Below, piece by piece: positions 25,105-37,400 of a stretch of DNA of 64,000 bases. Both the position numbers and the translations under genes were made by a program. The notes under the pieces are model-generated. The model was not told the origin of the DNA, ran no database searches, and saw only the letters and a list, made by a program, of their open reading frames with translations. The DNA comes from Todiramphus chloris collaris (taxonomy: Eukaryota; Chordata; Aves; Coraciiformes; Alcedinidae). The stretch spans positions 7,235,669 to 7,299,668 of the forward strand of contig JANVCC010000077.1 in NCBI GenBank assembly GCA_025345505.1, given 5' to 3'. Every line of letters begins with the position of its first letter. Position 1 is the first letter of the stretch.

Positions 25105-27194
25105 GCAGAAAATTTCATTTTTTAGTGTACTTATCTTGAACGATCAAAGACTGATTGGAACACGGATCCTCTGATTGTCTAAATCTTTATTTTTCCAAGG
25201 ACCTAATTTATGTTATCCCAATGGTCTGCCAGATTAAGTTCTCGCTTTATATATCTTTCTGCTTTTTTAAAAATAGCCCAGTAGGTATAATTCTATTAGT
25301 CTACTTGTTTCATCTACGGGGATTTGTTTCTTTAAAAATTAATGCAATTGAGAAATCTTTCTATTAATAGTGTACATTTGTATACAGTGTTATAAGTGTC
25401 TAGCACATTTTTTCTCTCATCTGTTTTTTTTTTTCATGCTTACCATGGCTTTCTTGCTATGCCATGCAAGACCCCTTGATATTTTTACTTTAAAAAGGAG
25501 ATTTATATTTTCATCATCTTTTAGATTAGCTTGCAGCTGGTCTGTTGTAATTACTGTTAACAGGTCTGTGATCCTGAGAAGACAGGGTCTGTTCCACAGT
25601 CTCACTTGAGAGCATTGAAATGGCAATCAAAGCTTCCTGTTGACATCAGCGAGGTTTTGTATAGGCTGCAAGTCCTAGTGCATATGGCAAGCACCTGCGT
25701 AAGGTGCATCGATTGTGTTTCTAAAGGCTGGAAGTACCTTTCAATTCTTTCCATTTCAGTGAACTTCCCTCAGTGCTTTTATTCCTTACTAGCAAGTAGA
25801 GAGGCTTTCACCACCTCTAGTTACCCTGTTTTTTACCTGGGATTCCTCTCATCTTCCCTAGTGGTAGGTTCTGTCACCTTGAAAAATAAAGGCAGAGCTT
25901 CTTTAGCTGCAATTAACAGTGAGTATGTTTGGTTGTAGTTGTGGATGGCTGGATAGCACACAGCTGTGGCAGGCAGCAGACAAGCTTTCTTGGAAGACAC
26001 AGTGTAAAGAGTGCATGGAGTCATGGACAAATTACTTAGTGGCAGCTTGTTTTATGATGAGCCCTAAACAGTTGAGCTGACTTTTCCAATGTTCAGACTC
26101 CTCTGGCTACTTCCCAGTGTCTTTCCTGGGTGCTTAGCCTCACTTGCGCGCTCTTTCCTGGGTATCCCAGTGCATTCATGGGCCTCTGCCTCCTGAGCTC
26201 TTAGTCCCAATGAATAGTAACTGGGAAGCCAGTGAAAAATCTTGGAATAGTTTTTTTTTTAATATGTTTTAATAAGTGTTTAACCCAGTATCTTAAAACT
26301 ACAGATCTGGAAGTAAGTCTTGTGTTCCCATGGGAACCTAGGGGTATACTCATTTTAGCTTTTTTTTCGTTTGGTAGGTTTTTTTTTCTTATTAGTATGC
26401 ATGTCCCTGAGATACCAGACTTCAGAATTGTGCTGTATACACAAACTAAAATGTTTTGGTTTTTTTTTTTTCTAGAGCAAAATATCCTGGATCTTGATTG
26501 CTGATGGTCATGATAATCACAACATGAAGGGCTATTTGGAGTGAGGGGACAAGTCTGTATACAGTATTTATGAGACTAGTGGAAGAGTTAGTACTGAGTG
26601 CCCAGCTGAGACAAATGGTAGTTAATAGGAATTTTATGCTACTCTGACCAAAAAATATGCGTATCTTTGTGATTTACCACTTAAAATGTATCTGTGACAC
26701 TGGCTGAAAGAACTGTCTCATTTTAACAAACATTGTGCATAGGGAAGTTCCTGGTAGGAAAGTGTGTCCTGCTTTTTGAGCCGAATGCTACCTGCCTTGA
26801 ATTTGGACTTTCAATCTTTAGTCTATAGTAGCGTGCTACCATAGTCTGGCCCTGACTCTGCCTCCAGTGCCAGTGCTGCTTCAGTGATGTTTACAAGGGC
26901 TTCATAATTTATCTCCTTCTAACGTCTCTGCCTGGCTGGCTCTCTCTTCTGTATTTAAATGGTAGCTTTTCTGTGCGCTTCGGAATATATTTCTGCTGCC
27001 AGCATCTTGAGCACTTATTTAATGTTTTTTAAACAAAATCAATAGGACTTTTTTTATATTAATCAAGTCTGAGCCATTAGCAAAATATTCCAGGAGTGCC
27101 TTCATCAATAACTAAGCATTTAGTATCTTACCCTGCAGTCCTCTTTTCGATCTATATGTTTATTACCAAAAAAAAAAAGAAAAATTCAAAACTT
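25105..27194. other. Intergenic stretch, no gene recognised
   Basis: AT-rich unique-looking sequence with scattered T runs (for example near 25427-25436, 26250-26260 and 26459-26473) and an A run at 27169-27179. Open frames of up to 110 codons here show no protein family features, no signal of splicing in frame and no codon-like composition, so I treat them as chance frames. Confidence 0.7.
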
Positions 27195-27978
27195 TTTTGT
27201 TTAACAAACCTGATCTCCTTCTGTGACAGGGTGACCCGCTTGGTGGATGAAGGCAAGGCTGTGGATGTTGTCTATCCTGACTTCAGGAAGGCATTTGGCA
27301 CTGTTTCCCACAGTGTTCTGTCAGAGAAATTGACTGCTCTTGGCTTGGATGGGCACACACCTTCCTGGGTGAAAAACTGGTTAGATGGATGAGTCCAGAG
27401 AGTTGTGGTCAAAGGAGTTAAATCCAGTTGGCTGCCAGTCATGAGTGGTGTCCCCCAGAGCTTGGTACTGGGGCCACTCCTGTTTAACATCTTCATCAAT
27501 GATTTGGATGAGGGGATAGAGTGCACCTTGGTGAATTTGCAGATGACACCAAGCTGGGTGGAAGTGTTACCTGCTTGAGGGTAGGGAAGCTCTACAGATA
27601 GGTTGGATTGCTGGGCCAAGGCCAATTCCATGACTTTCAATAAGGCCAAAAGCCAACTACCTGAAGGGAAATGGTAGCAAGGGGAGGCTTGGTCTGTTCT
27701 CCCTGGTAACAAGCAATAGAACAAGGAAATGGCCTGAAGTTGAACCAGGGGAGGTTCAGGCTGGATGTTAGGAAGCATTTCTTTCCAGAAAGGGTTGTCA
27801 GGCATTGGAATGGCCTGCCCAGGGAGGTGGTGGAGTCACCATCCCTGGAAGTGTTTAAGAGCTGGTTAGATGTTGTGCTTAGGGACATGGTTCAGTGTTT
27901 TTTTATAGGGCTAGGAAAAAGGTTGGACTTGATGATCTTGAAGGTCTCTTCCAGCCAAAACTATTCCATGATTCTAAC
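27195..27978 (+). mobile_element. CR1 non-LTR retrotransposon, reverse-transcriptase part to 3' end, internally deleted
   Basis: Translation of the first part gives RVTRLVDEGKAVDVVYPDFR followed by KAFGTVSHSVLSEKL, a CR1 reverse transcriptase segment, with the YLDFSKAF-like block changed to YPDFRKAF. The FADDTKLGG block with the catalytic aspartates is at 27536-27547 but in a different frame, so the copy is frameshifted. A TGA also interrupts it after KNWLDG. Near 27655 the sequence jumps from the FNKAK region to the NYLKG region, so several hundred bases are missing. The copy ends with the normal CR1 3' tail ATTCCATGATTCTAA. It is a dead copy. Confidence 0.93.
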
Positions 27979-30900
27979 TTTTGGGATATTTTACAATTTT
28001 ATCTTTTAGGGTAACACTTGGTGAAGTTGCTGTTCTAAGCCTGAATGGCTCTGAGACTTTAATGGCTGGAGTCATTTTGTTTGCTTGGTAGAGTCAAGGA
28101 ATCAGTTGGCAACAACAGTAATTTTATTAGAAGGACTTTAGAGGGACAAAGTGAGAGTGCACATGTGTGTAGGTGCCAGTGTGACTGCGCTATACAACCA
28201 GAGGGAAGTCACAGAGACAGCGAATGGGTACAGCCAGCCTGGGCAAAATTGCTGTTCCCATTAAGAAGCAGTCATTGTTTCTAATAGCCATGGGTTTAAT
28301 TTGCTTCTTTGGGAGACCTGATTAAGTAAATCACCGATAGTTAAGAGCATGCCAAACAAGCAGGGCTGTTAGCTGTATGCTTACAGCTCCACTCTGGCTG
28401 ATGAGGTGGGACATCTTTTCTTATGGCCTCTGAGATCAACTGCTATGATCGTATAGCTGTTAAGCAAAGCAAGAAGATAGTAATTGGGAGTGGATAGTTT
28501 CACTTCTCAGGACAAAAAAAATGGACTATATTGCAAGAAGAAAACCATATTTTTTTTCCAATTCTGTTTTTGAGGAAGTGTTGGAGACACTGCCATAGCT
28601 TGGAGAAAGCATTAGCATGGCTGCCCTAAAAGTTTTGTCACCAGTCTTGGACTTCAATCCTCTTCCCTCCTCTCCTCTAGCTCAAAGAAGTGGGGTTAAA
28701 TCAAAGCCGTAATTTCCCCCTGACATTTCCATGTCACATTGCTGGGAATGCTGAAACAATCCTATGCTCTAACTGTGGGCTTATGTAGCTTGTCCCAGAA
28801 GTTAATAATAATGGGGATGAGTAGGATGAGAAATGAGGCACTGAAATTTGTAGTATAAACACAGAAATGTCTTTACAGCCTACAAAAGTCTGCTTCTTAC
28901 TGGGTGTATTCATCTTAGGTTACAGATCTGTGTCTGGCCTTTTCACTTTGTGTCCCATTAACTTATCTACTGTTTGAGACAGTTCATCCTAAAACTCTCA
29001 TCCTCTCTTTTGAATTCCTTTCCAGGTACATGTGGCCCTTAGGAAAGCATGGAGTGAAATGCTGTGTAGTTTCTAGGGAGATGGGGAAGCTGGTAACAAA
29101 ATAGAACTGAAAAGGCTGAGGTGTGTCTGGTCTCTGTTAGCCTACCCTTTTCATAAGAAAGACATAGTCCTGAACACTTCAGTGCCATTTCCCTGGGACC
29201 TAGGATTATTTTAGATATTTCAGAATTAAGTAGTTCAAAGTTAGATCTGCAGCTGAGTGCATGCATTAAAAACAAAATACATCGTTTCGCAGATGTCACA
29301 CTACTTTTAGTGGCTTCAGAACGTGATTTTACAGCTTAAAAAGATGAGGGTAGAAGAGGAATGACAAGAGGTAAATGCGTATTTCAGTTGTTAAATTTCT
29401 GAAATAGATGAACTCATTTCAGGTAATAATGTGAGAAAATACATTAAGTATTCTAATGGAGAAAAGGTAAAGAGAAAGGACACATTTTTTTCCTATCTTT
29501 TCTGTTTCTTTTAGCGTGTAAAACAATTAGCTTAAATACACCATTTCAAAGCTTAAGAAGCTTTTATGTGGAAATGCATGAGAGGTTGTTACTGAATGCT
29601 GATGTGAAAAAAGGCATTTATTTTCATTTCAACAGTTGAAAAGATAGTCTTCTGTGATGCCCTTCAAAAGGCAGTGTTTTGTTTTGCTTAGATTGAATTG
29701 CCATAAATCCTTAGCATTACTTAGTCTTTTGTGAGTGGTATATTCATCTTAAATCTTTTTCTGCAGCTGGCTTTCCTAGCGGTTAACAAAACTGTTTCAA
29801 GTTCTGCAGGTATGTAGTTCACCTCCCCAGAGTAAATGGAACATTGTGTAGAAACACTAAATATGTAGAAAACTGGATTAATTCTCTGTAATCTTTGCTA
29901 TGCAGATTGCTCTTTTAGTAAAAATCTATCCGGGCTGCATCAGACCTGCCTGCTGCTTTGCTGCATTGCTTTGTATATGGTTTCTTCTTCCTTTAATACT
30001 CTCATTTGACAAAGGGCACTGGCAGACTCTGTTGATATTAATTTCACCCAGATTACTGCCTTTACCTTCTGCATTTACTAGTGATGATTTCCTATGCTCT
30101 GCACCTCTGCCAGAGGCTGTCCCCAGCAGCTCTAGCAGGAAGAAGCGTGTGTCCACCTCATCTGTCCTATTCATACACTGGCATGTAAAGTGTTGATGAT
30201 GCAGATTCTGTGCAAGCAAGCTAGACTGTGTTATGAGAAGACCATATGTCTCATCGTGTGGCTCTGTTAACCTTCAGCAACAGATAGGCAGCAGGGGATA
30301 GTAATGTTCTAGGAGTCCTCCCTCCAAGCAAGAGTTGGTGGAAAATGTCAGCACAGTATATGGGTACATAGCTAACTTAAAGCATGTGATTATTTCTCTT
30401 GACCACAGTGAGAGGGCTCCTGCCCTGTTTTGCTAAATTATGTAAATTATCACTCACCGAATTAAGACCTTTTGTATTTTATTTTCACCTATCATGTTTT
30501 GTGTCCTTTTCCCCTTTTTTATTTTGATGGATGGAAAAATTGTATTTGTTTTTACAGGGGAACAATTAAGACAGAGTAAAATAAATATTAATGGTGTGAG
30601 ACAACACGTACAGTTGTTCCATGTCTAATGAATATGTAACAGTTCTATTTTCTACTGAAACACAAAAATGGGCAGAGTAGAATTAGACTGACTTTTTTTT
30701 TTGTTTTAAATTGTGTCTAGGAAATGCATTTCTCTAGAGAGTGCTATTAAAGGCTGTGCAGAGTGCATAAACCTATTTGAGTGTGGTGGTGATCTGTTCC
30801 TAGAGTTCGGAATGTGTAACTGTTACTGAATTGTCTACCATTTCCTCCACCAGTTTCATCTGTTCCAGATGTTTATTACTGTAAAGAGTGCAGTCCTACC

Positions 30901-33599
30901 ATCTGAGTTGGTATTCAGCCATCCCTTTCTAGCCGTGGAGATGTGAAGTATTAATCCCCACTCTGCCCCCCTGTGTTAATGAATCCAAGCTGGTCCTTCA
31001 GAATTGTACGGAACTGACCCAGAAATAGGCTGCCATGCCACAGAGAAGGCAGTATATAATGAGAATTTGAGGAGATTAAATTTATCTGGAGCGTGATTTA
31101 TGGCTGCAAAGACAAGAAGAATCCATCAGGATAGCCTTTCCCATGCACATGTGATCTCATCCTGAATGCACAAAACCAGACAGCTTTTCCAGGGAATTGT
31201 CTTTTAGAAGAGCGTCCAGACATGGGATCACACCACCATTCTTATGTGTGTCAAAATACTTGAGTAAACCACCTCTCCTTCGCTACAGGAGCTCACTGAT
31301 GCTGTTTTACTCTTTCAGTGCAAGGCTGTTTTTCAAGCTCTCCCATCAGTTCTTGAAATTTCTGCAATTTTTGGTGACTGGTCGCCAGATATGGCTGTGA
31401 GAGCTCCTCTGACACTCTTCTTGCTTTTCTCAGCTTGTTTGTTTTGCAGAAATACAAGAGGAAACCCCTGGCAGCATCCCTTTTGTTACGGGCACAGACT
31501 TTCTGCTTTGTGCCTGTTTTTGTGTGAGACTGACTTGGCAATGGGAGAGGGCAGTCTACGGCTGAATCTCTCCTGAACTGCCTTTCTAACCTCCCTGCCT
31601 AAAGAAAGCACAGCCGCTCTCCCATCACTTCTGGAACATGTGCATGCTTATTTTTTTCCAAGTTGGGCAACCTTCCAAAAGTCCTTCAGCTCCTCGGTAC
31701 CCAAGAATCATTTATCTCTCACTGCAACAATCCAATGGCTTCATAACTGGCCCAAGGCTATGAAGCAAAGTTGCAGTCTACGGGTGTTGCTGACTGTGGT
31801 CCAGAAGAGAGAAAAAAAAATTGGCCAGCAGCAAGTAATTGTTGACTGGCAGAAACAACTGGCAGTTCTTGGTAAATCAAGAATAGCTGATGTCTGAAAA
31901 CACTGGTGCGGTGCGAGGCTGGAAAACAGTGTGCTTCATCTGTCTGAGGTGTTTTTATAATGCTTAGCTTTGTTCTTTCTTAACAGCGTTACAGCTGTCT
32001 GAGAAAAGTGGGTTTATTGGTATCAAGTCAAATCCAATTACAGGTTTTGGGAAGCTCGGTTGATACAGCGCTTGTTTATTTTCTGACAAAGTTTTATATA
32101 TTTATATATCCTTAAGTAAAATGCAGTAGGCAGCCAGGAAAGCTGAAATTCAAACTTACAGGTGTATCTTTTCTGGTGTGCTTTCCGGAGCTCTGAGAGA
32201 AGCGAGGAGTCTGTTGGTGCCCTATAGCTCTTCTTTTATGGGGTGCAGAGTAATAGTTCAGGACAACATGGGCATTTTAGGGAAGGGGTGGCTGTGTGGA
32301 GAAACAACTCTTCAAACACCATGTTAGTATGTTTAATCCTTCAGTGAGGAAAATATTTTTTTCAGTGTTCATTTTGAGCTAAGGTCAAGCTAGTGACTTT
32401 TAAATTATATATAAGCCAAGCAGCATGCTTCTTTCTGGTGATTTATTTGCCCCAGAGGGACCAAGGAGGAGCTGTTGTTAAGGGAGGAAAACACTTTGTG
32501 TTCCACAAAACTGATAAAATATCGGATGTGTCCCCATGATGGAAGTAATTTTAGGCTACATTCAGGTTTGCATTTACCTGAATTCATTGACTTAAAGGAA
32601 TAAGGAGCTTCCTGATGTGTCAGCTTGTTAAGTTTCCCAGAACATTGCTTTGCTGTAATAATTTAACCCTATTGCTATGTGCATCACAGTGTTTGACTGC
32701 AGAGAGAGACATGGGTCTTGCCTCTAAATTCTATGATTTATACTGACTCCAGCATCAGCATCTGACCTGCTGAGGTGACTGGTAAATACAGAGAGCTTCA
32801 GCCAGCAAGAGTTCTTTTTTTTCATTTGTTTTTGGTTTTTTTGATGAGTACAAAAAGCCTTAAAGACAGTGAGTATCAAAGAATGATTTGAAAGAGGAAT
32901 GGTTTCTACTTTGAAACCTTTGTTTTGGGAAACAAACCTGTCAGTAATTTCCTGGGGATAGCAGGGAACTTTTCCAAAGCATGGTTTAATGCCTATTTAG
33001 AGAGATGGGTTCTTGGACAAGCTGTTGAATATTCTGGTCATTTGGTTCAATGAATTACTGCTCTCTGGCCCCAACTGCCAACTAAGAGGTTGTTCCGAAC
33101 TGGGGTCCTGTTAAGTCACTAATACTTAATTCAAGTTTCTTGTTTCTGTCATTCTGAGTTGGTCACTATGTTGGCTGGTCCATCAAGGTTACAGCCTGAT
33201 GTATCAAAGTTTGGAAGCTGCCACACAGCTGCCTGAATGTAGGTCACCAAAATTAATTCTGTGGGAAAGACTCATCAAAGAGCACAAGCTGTACTAGGTA
33301 TAATGGTACACATAAAAAAAAATGTGTGAGGAGAAGGAAAAATTTTTTGCTTTAAAAATCAATCTTATTACAATTTATCTGGCTTAGGTTGATCAAAGCT
33401 TCACTATTCCATGCAGTCTGTTACAGGATGAAGTAAGAATGAAAAGAAACTGCAAATTCCTAGTAGTTCTTAAGGTCAAAACTATGATGATTAGTTGAAG
33501 AACTGTCAGTGTCATAAGCGTGCATCATGTAAGGGCACTTCTCAGTATTACTTAATACCTGCCCATCTTTCACATCTGAAAGAGTGAGGAATTAAATAA
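27979..33599. other. Intergenic stretch, no gene recognised
   Basis: 5.6 kb of AT-rich DNA without a recognisable exon, RNA gene or interspersed repeat. It includes short T runs (28549-28558, 30692-30701) and an AT-rich hexamer cluster around 32094-32110. The short open frames (up to 98 codons) have no family features. Confidence 0.65.
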
Positions 33600-33650
33600 T
33601 GGTTGGACTTGGTGATCTTAAAGCTCTTTTTCAACCATTGTGATTCTGTG
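33600..33650 (+). mobile_element. CR1 3'-terminal fragment (very short)
   Basis: TGGTTGGACTTGGTGATCTT followed by AAAGCTCTTTTTCAACC and TGTGATTCTGTGA is the terminal 50 bases of a CR1 element in plus orientation. Only the 3' tip is present, as is common for heavily 5'-truncated copies. Confidence 0.9.
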
Positions 33651-34424
33651 AAATTTCTTGATCTGCCCAGGTATGTATCACAAAGGATGTGCTCTGGAAA
33701 TGAAGATATTATTATTATTCTGCTCTAATTTTAGAAGCAGACAGCAGAGTCAGGACTGTTGACTCATGGTCACAAGGGTGTTCAAAGCAATTATTGAGCC
33801 ACTTAGTTCAGTTGGAATAGGATCCAGCACGCGAATGTGCGACAGCATTGATATGAAACATTAGTGTTCCTTCCCAGAGAGTATGTGTATCACAGCAGAT
33901 GATAAGTTTTACCTCTCCATATGTTTCCCAGTTTAAAAAAAAACAGTAAACAGCCAGGCATATCATGAGGAGAGGAAATAAACATCCATGTTTATGGGTG
34001 TGAACTCTCAACAGTGACTAAGATCAACAGATCCTTAGTTGAGCTGAGCTGAGCAGTAAGTTACCTGGATCCTGGCTCTTGTCACCAAACTGAAATTCTA
34101 CTTGCAGTATAATTCAGGATTCACGTATATATGATTATTGGAAATATATGCTGGTATCCTAGGGTAAGAAATGTACTTTTGTATAAAGCTAGTTTTAAAA
34201 TATTTTTCAGAAGAGTTTATAGTTCAGTATTATGCACCTTAAAAAGAAAGCCTCCGGCTTGCAGGCAATAAAGTCAAACCGGATCAGAACAGCACCCTTT
34301 CCAGAGCACACATACTGCTGTGCTACCCTCATCCATTAACGGGTGGTAAAATATCTGCTTGTCTCTTCTTGTACTCAGGTCAGTTTTAACCAGTTCTGCT
34401 CAAAATTGTCTGTCTAATGCCCAG

Positions 34425-34495
34425 ATAGTGCCACTGACTTCACTGACAATATTCCAGATTTACATTGGTGTGATGTAGAGCAGAAATCTGCCCCG
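34425..34495 (+). repeat. Candidate ancient amniote interspersed repeat fragment
   Basis: The stretch contains CCACTGACTTCACTGACAAT, then ATTCCAGATTTACATTGGTG, then GAGCAGAAATCTGCCCC. This follows the pattern of TGACTTCAATGG, CCAGATTTACACxGGTGTAA and GAGCAGAATCTGGCCC that recurs in many reptile and bird genomes as part of old interspersed repeats. The match is by memory of the motif order, and I cannot name the family with certainty. Confidence 0.4.
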
Positions 34496-37400
34496 AAGAA
34501 CATGGAAACCCAAAGGTATTCACTAATCCTTTTTTTTTTAATAATAAAAAAAGATGTTGAAGCTGAATGTCATTTGTCATTGTCTCACATTTGCTTGTAT
34601 CTAGTTATAAAGGAGGAATGGAAGAAAGCTATCCCATTAGCTGTTAGTTCAAAAGTAGTTCAGAAACAAAGCCCAGTGCCTCCAGGAATATCTTTCTCAC
34701 AGTATTCTAATCTCTGCAGGTTACTGTTCCGAGTTATTTTATATCAGCCTATCCTTAGGCTTTGCTGGCTGGAAGTACCTGTTATCTGCAATGCTGTTTA
34801 ACTTGGAACTTTAAAACGTAATTGAGGGTAGTATTTCAAAGCACAGCACTTTCTGAAGCTCCATTTCTGAGAAGGATTTCACACTTTAAATGACTTCTGA
34901 TGCAGTGAACACTGACCTCTGTCCTGTTTTCACTGAAGGTAAAACTAAAATGGAAAGGCTCTGGCATTCTTTAAAATGTTCCAGCTAAACATCTTTTTAT
35001 GTTTCTGTGGTCAAAAATGCAGATGAAATTTAAAAGTCTCTCTTTTATTATTTTCTTTATCAAAGGGGCTTGCTAAGGAGCACATTATTCCGTGAGCATT
35101 CCTTTCCTTCTGCGCTACTAAAGGAGTTTGGATATAAGGGCTCTTCTTTTTTAACGTCACATATTTGTATTGCACCTCTTTCTTGGGGACATGAAGATAA
35201 TTACAAATAAATAAGAATTCCACCCCAGTCAAGTGGTAAGAAATCCACAGATCTTTCCCTAGGAAAAACATGAGTTAGGAGATGTCTGGGAGATGAGCAA
35301 CACAGGGTCCTAGAGATAGGGCTGACCTACTTAACCTCCCCTTACAGTTTTGTGTCTTTGCCCTCCCTTTACCTGTCTCTTTAGACTGATTCACCTAAAA
35401 AACAGCTTCCCACTGTGGACAAACAGGAGCCCCTGTTCAATTGTGGGTGTTAAGTACACCACAACATAAAGGGATTTTTGCTTGTGGATTCACCGTGGTG
35501 TAGCTGCTGGTGGGTCTGTGTGAAGGAGCCACTCTTGGGCCAGCAAAGCTTAGGCTGAGCTTTATGTCATGTTCACTGTGCAGGCTGGAAGTCAGGCCGG
35601 ATGGCAGGGCACGAGGGCACTGTGCCCTAGCTCCCTCTCTGCGGCAGTGATTAGGTGCACACAGTTGCCTATGCAACTCGTCTGCTTTTGAAGGAGAGCT
35701 GTGTGCCAGGCAGGAGAGGGAATATCTTTAGGTCATGAGCGTGCTGCTGGGAGCAGCTGGGCTGAGGTGCACTCAGCTCTGCAGCTGTGGGAGCCAGGGA
35801 AGAGCCTTTAGCTGGCTGCAAGCTCAGCACCCTGCCTCTGCTTTGTATTCTGGCACGGTGCTCAATCCTTATCATGCCTAATAAGCGCTGAGTATTGTCC
35901 TCTTGCACTGCTCTGTTTATCAGTAGTCTAAGGAAAGGTTGTAATCAGTTTGTGATTAGCAGGTGGTGGATTTTGCTGAGCAGCGAGGTAGAATAGCAAG
36001 GGATGGTGTTTTTCAAAAGAAAGGTCTGTTGTATGTGCACACAACGGCTCTGCAGTGACACCACTGCAGCACAGGCTGTGTTAGCAGGGGCCAAAGGCAG
36101 GAGAAGCTCAAAGCTCCAAGTTCCTGCATTGTCAGGCTCCCAGGATAAGGGAGTTCTGTGACGCAGTCCTTGCTACCCTGTCAGCCTGGCTGCTCGTCCA
36201 CATCCCTGTGGTCACCTGCATTGTACAGAACACAGAAGAAGACATGACCTGTAGGAGCTGTGATGCCCTGGAGCATCAGGCTCAGTAAGAAAAAGTCAAA
36301 GAACTACGAAAATGTGCAAGTGATGAAGGGTAAAATTCAGAGCTGTTCAATCAGCAACTACAGCTTTCACCCAGCAGAGTACAGAGCAGAGACTTCATGG
36401 CTGGAAATTTGTTCTTTGGTCCCTAACATCCTCATGGATGGGTTCTGATGGGTTTTGACTTGGACGCCCTGAGGACTTTCTGCTGCCTTCTCCCTACCGG
36501 AGACAGAGATTTAAAGGCATGTAATGAGTTTATGGATTATCCTGGGAGAAAAGCTAAAATTCATCCTGAATTCACTGCCAGGTTGCAGGATTGTGTCTTC
36601 TGTTAGGAAGATTAAATTTAGACTCCACAGATGACATCTGCAAGCAGAGTTTAAAGGCCAGTCTAGCTTAGATCTCCTTTAGTTCAGGTCCTAACCTGCA
36701 GTTCCCTTGGTCTGCTGTCAGATGCCCGGCTCTGGAGGCTGTTGCAAGGTTAGACTTGGGTTTAGGCCAGTGCAGGAGGACAGAGAGGGCAGTCCAACAG
36801 CACTTGAATCATAGGATTTAACACTCGATTTTTAGAAATTCTCATGAGCATGATTCTGATCTTGTGGGCATGGGAGTTACGTGACATGAAGTTCAGGTGA
36901 AGATACCAGGTTTTGATTTGATGTAGTACCGGAACACAGCGAGGGTGAGGGGTTTTGTGTCTCTTCACAGACAGTCAGAAAGTGGAGATGCTGACCTGCC
37001 AATTGTACCTGACAGCACCATTACAGAAAAATCTCTTCTTTTCTGTCTGTACCTCCTATATACTGGCCTAGTTTCCACCCAGCAACTGCACAGCGTGGCA
37101 CTAGCAGTGTAATTCAAATCGAAATTTATGAATGTCTGTTAAAGTGCGAGTTGCACTCTTATGCACGGCTTGTTCTCAAACATGTTAAAGCAGTTAGGAA
37201 ATACAGGAGTGGATGGAAAGAAGGCACAATAATGTAATGATAATAGTGGAAAGCACATTTTCTCTTCTAGCTGTCTCAGAAAAAATGTGTTAAAAGATTC
37301 TGAAAGTGTGCTGAAAGCTTGCTGCTGTAGTACATGTCTTGGAAATTTTAGAGGGAATATTTGTCCATAGAGACGTTGCCTTCTTCTTGGCCAGGAGAGC

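Noticed and set aside
25606..25938. 110-codon plus-strand open frame just after TRUB1
   Set aside because: No recognisable protein features; located in the AT-rich flank and not joined to any splice pattern.
27272..27805. 177-codon minus-strand open frame
   Set aside because: It lies entirely antisense to the CR1 element and reflects that element's codon structure, not a gene.
33706..33790. Possible second MIR fragment (TATTATTATT, ATTTTAGAAG, GACTCATGGTCACAAGG)
   Set aside because: Only short blocks fit the MIR core, with uneven spacing; too weak to call by eye.
35480..36250. GC-richer zone considered as a CpG-island promoter
   Set aside because: CG dinucleotides are sparse, and no first exon or directional transcript signal is visible.
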